This document shows positions 1-5,280 of a stretch of DNA of 38,861 bases, piece after piece. Both the position numbers and the translations under genes were made by a program. Below the pieces are notes generated by a model. It had not been told where the DNA came from. It was given only the letters and a program-made list of their open reading frames with translations, and did not search any database. This DNA is from CAYLLN01 sp036496265 (GTDB lineage: Bacteria; Planctomycetota; Planctomycetia; Pirellulales; Pirellulaceae), in NCBI GenBank assembly GCA_036496265.1, contig DASXLL010000273.1:1-38861 (forward strand). The letters run 5' to 3'. The number at the start of each line of letters is the position of its first letter. The first letter of the stretch is position 1.

Positions 1-1
1 G

Positions 2-166
2 GTTCCGATTCCGAAGGGCTCGCAGAAAAACGAGCCGCAGGAACGCGATTCGGCTTCGCAGTCTGCTGCGACGGGATATACGTCGTCTATTGTTTCGGCA
101 GCAGTACTGGTTGGCATGGCGGCTTTTGTGTTTTTGCTGGCCGCCAGTCACGCTGGAAAATCTTAG
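2..166 (+). CDS. C-terminal tail of a membrane-anchored protein (partial)
   Basis: An open frame enters from the left edge and ends at TAG 164-166, leaving 54 visible residues. The first half is polar (Lys, Glu, Gln, Asp, Ser). It is followed by one hydrophobic helix of about 23 residues (IVSAAVLVGMAAFVFLLAA) and a short SHAGKS end. This fits a C-terminal transmembrane anchor, or the last helix of a larger membrane protein. The gene converges with the MoeB-like gene, whose stop lies only 10 bases further on. The family cannot be identified from this tail. Confidence 0.6.
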   Translation, partial: VPIPKGSQKNEPQERDSASQSAATGYTSSIVSAAVLVGMAAFVFLLAASHAGKS

Positions 167-176
167 CGTAGCTCCA

Positions 177-920
177 CTACGCGCCGCAGACCGGGCAATT
201 CGGTTGCCTTGAAATCGCGACGGTTTGGAAGGACATGTCGCGCAGGTCGAAGGTCAGCAGCTTGCCGGTTAGTGGTTGGCCGAGGCCGGTGAGCACTTTG
301 ATTACCTCCATTGCGGCCAGGCAACCGACGGTTGAGGCAATCGGACTGATCACCGGGAATTCGCGTTTCCAATTCGGCGGAGTTTCCGGATAGAGGCAGG
401 CCAGGCAGGGCGTTTGGCTCGGCACAATGGTCATCAAGCGACCTTCCAGGTCGTACATGGCGCCGTCAACCAGCGGTTTGCGTTGGCGAACCGCCTCACG
501 ATTCATCAGCAGTCGCTCGGAAAACAGCGGGGCGGCGCTCGCCGCAACGTCGCATCGCTCAACCAGCGCCGCCGCATTCTGCTCACTGATGTTTTCGGCG
601 ACGGTTTCAATCTGAACGTGCGGATTGATCGCTTGCAACGTGCGGACGGCTGACTCGATGCGCGGTTTGCCGATTCCGTCGGTTGTCATCAACAGTTGAC
701 GGTTGAGATCGTCCAGGCGCAGGTTGCCGGCGTGGACCAATATCAGACGGCCGATGCCTGCGGCGGCCAGCTGCATGGCGATCGTTCCACCGACGCCTCC
801 GATGCGCGAGACCAGGACGGTGGACTGTTTCAGCCGCCGCTGTCCGTCCTCGCCGAAATCTCGCAGCCAGAGTTGCCACCGGTAGCGAAGGTGTTCGTCA
901 GCCGTAAGTTCTGGAAGCAC
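177..920 (-). CDS. MoeB/ThiF/HesA-like E1 enzyme with degenerate adenylation site
   Basis: This 247-residue protein has the full length and layout of MoeB/ThiF, the enzymes that adenylate the C-terminal glycine of MoaD or ThiS. It keeps the Rossmann core (IGGVG, about 40-44), DLNRQ (71-75), GKPRIES (84-90), a PLVDGA strand (149-154) and two CxxC zinc pairs (C172/C175 and C242/C245). A gap-free comparison with E. coli MoeB as I remember it shows changes at key sites. The Arg14 position is Trp15, Lys86 is Arg87, the Mg-binding Asp130 is Pro131, and the first Gly of GxGGxG is Arg39. Arg73 is kept as Arg74. It is the last gene of the molybdate/moaD operon, 33 bases after moaD, so MoaD is the obvious partner. 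It may be a diverged or non-adenylating scaffold; a HesA-type role is also possible. Family call is secure; activity is doubtful. Confidence 0.85.
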   Translation of the reverse strand: MLPELTADEHLRYRWQLWLRDFGEDGQRRLKQSTVLVSRIGGVGGTIAMQLAAAGIGRLILVHAGNLRLDDLNRQLLMTTDGIGKPRIESAVRTLQAINPHVQIETVAENISEQNAAALVERCDVAASAAPLFSERLLMNREAVRQRKPLVDGAMYDLEGRLMTIVPSQTPCLACLYPETPPNWKREFPVISPIASTVGCLAAMEVIKVLTGLGQPLTGKLLTFDLRDMSFQTVAISRQPNCPVCGA

Positions 921-953
921 GCGAATTGGATTGATTGGAGAGCGAAGAGAAAA

Positions 954-1238
954 CTAGCCGCCGGCGATGGGGGGCAGGAGGACCACGAGAGAGTCAGGCT
1001 GCAAGACGGTCGTCGCGGCGTCGCTAGGTGACTTGGCTTCGTTGTTTACCACCAGCAGCAAGCTTTGGCGTGGTTTGCCACTGGGCGTGATGAAATGCGT
1101 GCGCGCGTCGGCGCCATGTTGGTCGGCTAAATGGCCTAACAGGCAAGCCAGCGTGCTGGCAGGGGGCAATTCAACTTCGTCTTCGCTGCGGCCGATGGCG
1201 GTGCGAAGCTGGCCGGTGTACTGCACGCGAACTTTCAT
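954..1238 (-). CDS. moaD: MoaD/ThiS-family sulfur carrier (molybdopterin synthase small subunit)
   Basis: This 94-residue protein has a beta-grasp (ubiquitin-like) pattern. An N-terminal KVRVQYTGQLR strand is followed by a 'P-STLACLLGHLA' helix and the strand LLLVVNNE. The chain ends in LLPPIAGG, the C-terminal Gly-Gly that is adenylated and then thiocarboxylated in this family. In molybdopterin synthase MoaD donates that sulfur to precursor Z together with MoaE. Its ATG overlaps the modC stop as ATGA (1235-1238), so translation is probably coupled. The next gene is a MoeB-like E1, the normal partner. ThiS is the main alternative, but the molybdate transporter context favours MoaD. No moaE is in view. 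Confidence 0.85.
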   Translation of the reverse strand: MKVRVQYTGQLRTAIGRSEDEVELPPASTLACLLGHLADQHGADARTHFITPSGKPRQSLLLVVNNEAKSPSDAATTVLQPDSLVVLLPPIAGG

Positions 1239-1972
1239 GGCGTCTGACTTCCGGCGGCCTGGGGAAAACGGTCAACAACGGGCGAACGAGGCGAAGGAGG
1301 AAATTCGGCGGCGATTTTGTCCAAATCCGACAATGGCCGCTCTTCGATTCGCCCGGCGGCGAGGAGGACAAGTTGATCCGCGAGGCTGCGAGCCTCGGCG
1401 CGACTGTGCGTGACATGCAGGGTCGTCAGGCCGTGTCGTTTTTGGATCGACCGCAGCAATTCACAAAGGCGGTCGCGCGTCGCCTCGTCCAACGCGTTGA
1501 GCGGCTCGTCCAACAGCAAGATTCGCGGCTCAAATGAAAGGGCACGACCGAGCGCGACGCGCTGGGCCTCACCTCCGCTGAGCCTTTGCACGTGGCGGGA
1601 AAGGAGTGGCTCGATTCCGAGCACGTGCGCGAGCTGCTCGACGCGGTCGTTGATTTCGCGAGTTGGCCGGCGGCGAATGCGGAGGGCGAATTCCAGGTGG
1701 CCGCGAACGGTCATCGTGGGGAACAGGCCCAAATCCTGCGGAAGATAACCCACGCCGCGATCGGCCGGTTTGCGGCGTGTGACATCTTTCTGGCAGAGGA
1801 TGACTTTGCCGCTGGCAACGGGGCGCAAGCCGCAAATCGCTTCCAAGATGGTCGTTTTTCCTTGGCCAGTGCCACCCATCAACACGGCGTAAGTCCCTTC
1901 CGGGATTGTCAGGCAGACATCGTTCAGCGCGAACGAGCCGGATCGAATGGAAACGCGATCGAGCTGGATCAT
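1235..1972 (-). CDS. modC: Molybdate-type ABC transporter ATP-binding protein, short form
   Basis: This is a 245-residue ABC ATPase. It shows Walker A (GGTGQGKTT, about 33-41), a Q-loop (LPQDLGLFP), the signature LSGGEAQR, Walker B (ILLLDEP) and the switch His (HVTHS). The open frame extends far upstream to 2956, but that part overlaps modB and reads as arginine-rich shadow. The start at 1972 is chosen because it gives the standard N-terminus (MIQLDRVSI) and an ATGA overlap with the modB stop. It would energise the ModB permease at the inner face of the membrane. Classical ModC is about 350 residues with a C-terminal TOBE/Mop oxyanion-binding domain, which is absent here. Tungstate or a related oxyanion is possible as substrate. 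Confidence 0.88.
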   Translation of the reverse strand: MIQLDRVSIRSGSFALNDVCLTIPEGTYAVLMGGTGQGKTTILEAICGLRPVASGKVILCQKDVTRRKPADRGVGYLPQDLGLFPTMTVRGHLEFALRIRRRPTREINDRVEQLAHVLGIEPLLSRHVQRLSGGEAQRVALGRALSFEPRILLLDEPLNALDEATRDRLCELLRSIQKRHGLTTLHVTHSRAEARSLADQLVLLAAGRIEERPLSDLDKIAAEFPPSPRSPVVDRFPQAAGSQTP

Positions 1973-2811
1973 CGCGCCACTCCCGTCCCGAGGAGGCGCA
2001 CAACGCCGAGCACCGCCATCGCAGCGACCACCATCAAAAGCGATACCGCTACCGCCGCTTCGAGCTGGCCGACGCTGAGCTCCAAAAAAACTGTGGTGGA
2101 AAGGACCTCGGTCCGCATCCGTGTGGCGCCGGCGAAGACGAGGATTGGGCCGAATTCGCCCAGTGAGCGGGCCCAGGCGATGGTCAGCGCCGCGATGATG
2201 CCTCGCCAGGCCTGCGGCAGCGCAATTTGGAGGAATGCCTGACTGCGGCGGGCGCCAAGGGTTAGCGCCACCTGCTCGGCCCGGCTGTCGATCTGGTCGA
2301 ATGTCACCCGCATGGTTTGCACGGCGAAGGCGCAGGCGACCGCGAACTGCGCGAGCACGACCGCCGGTTTGGCATACGTGATCCTTAGGCCCAGCCGGCG
2401 CTGCATCAATTCTTCCAGATTCGTGCCAGCGATAGGCAGGTGAAACAGAATCAGCAAGCTGAGGCCGATCACTAAAGGGGGCAGGACGACGGGGATATCG
2501 ATGATCGTGTCGATCACTCCTCGCCCGCGAAACGGGAACCGCGACAACAAGTATCCCAGCGGAGCGGCTACGAAAATCGAGAGCAGGGCGGAGATTGAGC
2601 AGGTCACGAGCGTCAGGCGAATGGCGTATTGGATTTCGGGCTTTTGCAGCGCTTCGGCGAAGTGTTTGGGCGATGTGTAGGCCAAATCTGCGATCAAGAT
2701 CGCGACAATGAGGAGGACGTAGCTGCCACCTAAACCGCCCATGACCGCGAAAAACGGGGCATCTGAGCCGGCGCGATGCGGGGCGGTTGCCGCGGCAGGT
2801 GGCGCACTCAT
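1969..2811 (-). CDS. modB: Molybdate-type ABC transporter permease
   Basis: This is a 280-residue inner-membrane permease of the ModB/CysT type. Hydrophobic segments include GGSYVLLIVAILIADLAY near the N-terminus, SALLSIFVAAPLGYLLS, VVLPPLVIGLSLLILF and a C-terminal AVAVSLLMVVAAMAVLGVV. The cytoplasmic coupling (EAA) loop is recognisable as 'AEQVALTLGA...LPQAWRGI'. The start at 2811 (MSAPPAAA) is preferred over the longer frame reaching 3171, because the extension overlaps the binding-protein gene and is arginine-rich. It also makes a 4-base ATGA overlap with that gene's stop. The same ATGA arrangement joins it to modC downstream, which supports one transporter made in fixed proportion. Confidence 0.87.
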   Translation of the reverse strand: MSAPPAAATAPHRAGSDAPFFAVMGGLGGSYVLLIVAILIADLAYTSPKHFAEALQKPEIQYAIRLTLVTCSISALLSIFVAAPLGYLLSRFPFRGRGVIDTIIDIPVVLPPLVIGLSLLILFHLPIAGTNLEELMQRRLGLRITYAKPAVVLAQFAVACAFAVQTMRVTFDQIDSRAEQVALTLGARRSQAFLQIALPQAWRGIIAALTIAWARSLGEFGPILVFAGATRMRTEVLSTTVFLELSVGQLEAAVAVSLLMVVAAMAVLGVVRLLGTGVAR

Positions 2812-4346
2812 GGACGATCCTGGCCCGCATCGACCCAGCGGAAGCCCTCGCTGGTGAATCGCTGTTGCGACGGCTGAGTGCGAATTGTTTCCAGCAGTCG
2901 TGATGCCAACTGCTTGTGGGCCGAGTCCTTGGCCACGCCAAAGGGCTGTGTCGCAATCGAACAGGGAATTCCTTGAATGCGGATCGCGTCGAGGAAATCG
3001 GCTGCGCCGGCGGCGTTGCTGATGTAAGCCACGGCGGCGTCGAGCGAACCGGAGCGCATCTGGTTCACGAGCATATCGCCCGTGGGAGTCTGCACGACGA
3101 CGTTTTTCATGACCGCGTCCTTCAAGCCGGATTCGTCGAACGTCCGTTGCGTGAGCCAGCCCATCGCACATTGCTTCTCGTGACCGATGCCGACGCGCAG
3201 GTCGGGTTTGGTCAGGTCGGCGAGCGACTTGATGCCGAGCGGATTCCCCTTTTTCACGAGAATGACCAGCTCGTTCTGGGAAATGTCACGGGGAGTGGGG
3301 AACAGCGGCTTGACCTGGTTCATGAATTCCGAGTCGCACGCAAAATAAGCATCGGGAACCTGGCCGGCCTTCATTTGGGCGACGAGGATGCCGCAGCCGT
3401 TGTAGACGCGAGTCACGCGGACGCCTTCGCGCTCTTCGAAATCAGTGATGGTCTTTTCAATGGCCGGCCGCAGCATGGAACCGGCGTAGAGCGTCAATTC
3501 GGGCCGCTCACTCCAAGCATCCCCTTCGACGGCCTGAAAACCAAATTCGCGGTAACGTGTCAGGCCTTTGTCGCGGGCGGAAATGTAGCGAGCCAGATGA
3601 TTCGCCTGCTTGGGTTGGTTGCTGTTACGCAGCACCGCGATGGCGACGTGGGCCTGGACGTCGGCTAGTTCCGGGATCGGAATGCCGTCGAGCGAGGGAT
3701 AGTCGTGCAGAACTGCGTCATAGACGATGCCCGCATCAACGGCGCCGACTTTGACATCGTTGGCCACTTCATTGACGGTCGTCTTATAGACCGTTGTCTT
3801 GGCTTGGAGCTTGTCCCACTGGCCGGTCCGGGTTAAGGCGTCGCGAGTCAGCTTGCCGATGGCGGCGGCGTCCGGATTGGCCTGGGCGAGACGGACATCG
3901 TCGCGCATGAGGTCGTCGAGCTGTTTGATCTGCTTGGGATTGCCTTTGGCGACGCCGACAACGGCATTCATGGTGGCCAAGGGATACTGATCGGTTATCA
4001 AGTTGCGGTCACGGGCGAGACCCAGATAACTATCGTCCGCCGGCAGATAGAGATCACCTGAGCCGGCGACTTCCAGGTTGGCCAGCAATGTCTGCGAGGC
4101 ACCGAACTGAATTTGCAGTGGCACGCCGAATTCGCGCTCGTAATCGGCACGAACGGCTTCGAGGACGCCTTTGTTGCTGGCCGCACAGTAAATGACTAGC
4201 GGCTGTACTTCGCCTTTTTTTGCTGACGCGGGATTTCGATCGATGACAGCCGCGATTAGGGCGGCGAGCAAGGCGAGCGATCCTAAAATCGCCACGAAAA
4301 CCAGAGGAATTCGGCCTTGGCGGCGAGCAATCGACGATTTTGTCAC
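2808..4346 (-). CDS. Tandem double ModA-like substrate-binding protein (fusion)
   Basis: From GTG 4346 the product is 512 residues, about twice the length of ModA. Residues 13-35 form one hydrophobic helix, a signal or uncleaved membrane anchor. Domain 1 (about 48-275) begins 'PLVIYCAASNKGVLEAV' and contains 'GASQTLLANLEVAGSGDLYL'. Domain 2 (about 283-505) begins 'LTLYAGSMLRPAIEKTI' and contains 'NGCGILVAQMKAGQVPDAYF'. Both are type II periplasmic binding folds related to molybdate/tungstate ModA. GTG 4346 is chosen over TTG 4424 because a purine-rich AAAAAGG lies 10 bases upstream and the anchor is then placed normally. It is the first gene of the operon. Two sites could mean two oxyanions, or avidity for one. 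ModA family is clear; the ligand is inferred. Confidence 0.85.
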   Translation of the reverse strand: MTKSSIARRQGRIPLVFVAILGSLALLAALIAAVIDRNPASAKKGEVQPLVIYCAASNKGVLEAVRADYEREFGVPLQIQFGASQTLLANLEVAGSGDLYLPADDSYLGLARDRNLITDQYPLATMNAVVGVAKGNPKQIKQLDDLMRDDVRLAQANPDAAAIGKLTRDALTRTGQWDKLQAKTTVYKTTVNEVANDVKVGAVDAGIVYDAVLHDYPSLDGIPIPELADVQAHVAIAVLRNSNQPKQANHLARYISARDKGLTRYREFGFQAVEGDAWSERPELTLYAGSMLRPAIEKTITDFEEREGVRVTRVYNGCGILVAQMKAGQVPDAYFACDSEFMNQVKPLFPTPRDISQNELVILVKKGNPLGIKSLADLTKPDLRVGIGHEKQCAMGWLTQRTFDESGLKDAVMKNVVVQTPTGDMLVNQMRSGSLDAAVAYISNAAGAADFLDAIRIQGIPCSIATQPFGVAKDSAHKQLASRLLETIRTQPSQQRFTSEGFRWVDAGQDRP

Positions 4347-4440
4347 GAACTGCAGACCTTTTTGAAGACTACAACGGAAGAAGGAGCGAGATTCAAGGCA
4401 ACGGACTAAGCCCTGTTGCGACAAAGCCCCTCACCGCCCG

Positions 4441-4493
4441 CCCCTCTCCCCGTTTCTCTACTCGGAGTACCGAGAGTACCGGGGCGAGGGGAG
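4441..4493. repeat. Nested inverted repeat upstream of the mod operon
   Basis: The outer arms are CCCCTCTCCCCG (4441-4452) and CGGGGCGAGGGG (4480-4491), with 11 of 12 positions pairing. Inside lies a second perfect hairpin, CTCGG-AGTA-CCGAG (4461-4474). There is no flanking T-run, so a rho-independent terminator is unlikely. It resembles a dispersed palindromic intergenic repeat. It sits about 95 bases upstream of the modA-like start, so a role in the operon leader cannot be excluded. Confidence 0.55.
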
Positions 4494-4617
4494 CTAGGAT
4501 CTTGAGTCAGGGGTATAAGTGTGCTGAATTCATCGTAAGTTCATCAATTGGTACGTGCAATGTTGGGGCACAGGGCTCGGTCAGAAACGATCATCAATGC
4601 AGGCGGTAGGCGGTGGG

Positions 4618-4904
4618 TGGCGCTAAAGTTTGAAGTTTTTTCATTACAACGCCGATTTGTGGTGGCCGTAAGTTGCTGGTGTTTTTCGGGTTAGGAGTTT
4701 TGATGTTTGAGGGGTGGCGCTCAAGTTGAGAGGAAACGAAGAACCAAAGATCCAAGAACCAAGTTGTGAGTGTGTGGCGCTAACATTTGGGATAGTTTTT
4801 TTTCTGCGCACGCGTTAGCGTGTTTCGACAAGTGCGTTCGCGGCTGGGGGTTAGGGCGACTAACCTTTTGAAGGGAGCGCTAACATTGAAAAAATGTAAG
4901 CGCT
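4618..4904. repeat. Recurring GCGCTAA-type motif, four copies
   Basis: Related motifs recur at about 4618 (TGGCGCTAAAGTTTGAAG), 4715 (TGGCGCTCAAGTTGAG), 4775 (TGGCGCTAACATTTGG) and 4876 (AGCGCTAACATTGAAA), all on the plus strand and unevenly spaced by 60-101 bases. The last copy is one arm of a strong hairpin. The spacing is too irregular and the copies too divergent for a CRISPR. They could be remnants of a small dispersed element or binding sites. Confidence 0.45.
4876..4904. repeat. Strong hairpin AGCGCTAACATT / AATGTAAGCGCT
   Basis: Two 12-base arms pair at 11 of 12 positions around a GAAAA loop (4888-4892). The outer six bases, AGCGCT, are themselves a palindrome. No gene overlaps it. 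It may be an element terminus, an RNA hairpin or a protein-binding palindrome. Confidence 0.5.
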
Positions 4905-5108
4905 GTGGTGATCGTCACGGTCCGACGTCTTTCGATTTTCCAGAGGCGCGGCGTGCGCCTCCCTTTTCTATATTGCAATTTCGGGGAAAAACCGGGCCAG
5001 ATTTTCGAAGATTTTTTCAAGCGGAAAATGGGTAAAAACCTGCTTCGAATCTGGCGGAGTGGACGTGTACTTTTATCGGAATTGAAACTTTATGGCAGCG
5101 GGGTGTCC

Positions 5109-5192
5109 GCCCTCCGGGCCTAAGAATTCATAGCAGGGGTCACCAATCCCCGACCTGACGGTCATGGCTATTTCCTATCGGCCCTCCGGGCC
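5109..5192. repeat. Two copies of a GGCCC-TCC-GGGCC mini-hairpin
   Basis: GCCC-TCC-GGGC at 5109-5119 and GGCCC-TCC-GGGCC at 5180-5192 share the core CCGCCCTCCGGGCCT or a close variant. They lie 90-170 bases past the stop of the minus-strand propeller gene. They could help end that transcript, but neither is followed by a T-run. Dispersed repeats are the alternative. Confidence 0.4.
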
Positions 5193-5280
5193 TGAGTCAG
5201 CCCGCGAAAATTATCTACCCAGTGAGCCATGTCGATCGAAGCCTGCGCCTGCGGCTACGGGTTAAACGAAGGTGGTTGTA

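Larger units (their letters stand above)
4347..5280. other. Gene-free region with several hairpins
   Basis: No convincing gene lies between the binding-protein start and the end of the propeller gene. The short open frames here show no family features. The region holds a nested hairpin (4441-4493), recurring GCGCTAA-type motifs (4618-4904) and two small GC hairpins (5109-5119 and 5180-5192). The left part should contain the promoter of the mod operon on the minus strand, but I could not assign -35 and -10 boxes. Confidence 0.5.

Noticed and set aside
1973..2956. Long N-terminal extension of the ATPase frame (573-residue ORF)
   Set aside because: The extra part is Arg-rich, overlaps modB on the same strand in another frame and has no domain. 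The start at 1972 gives a standard ABC N-terminus and an ATGA junction.
2812..3171. N-terminal extension of the ModB frame
   Set aside because: It overlaps the well-supported binding-protein gene and is low-complexity Arg/His-rich text with no membrane segment. MSAPPAAA at 2811 fits the operon pattern.
4347..4500. Molybdenum-cofactor riboswitch upstream of the mod operon
   Set aside because: Only a simple nested hairpin is visible; I cannot match the multi-stem conserved core of that RNA class.
4618..4904. CRISPR array
   Set aside because: The repeated motif is short, divergent and unevenly spaced, with no constant repeat length and no cas genes.
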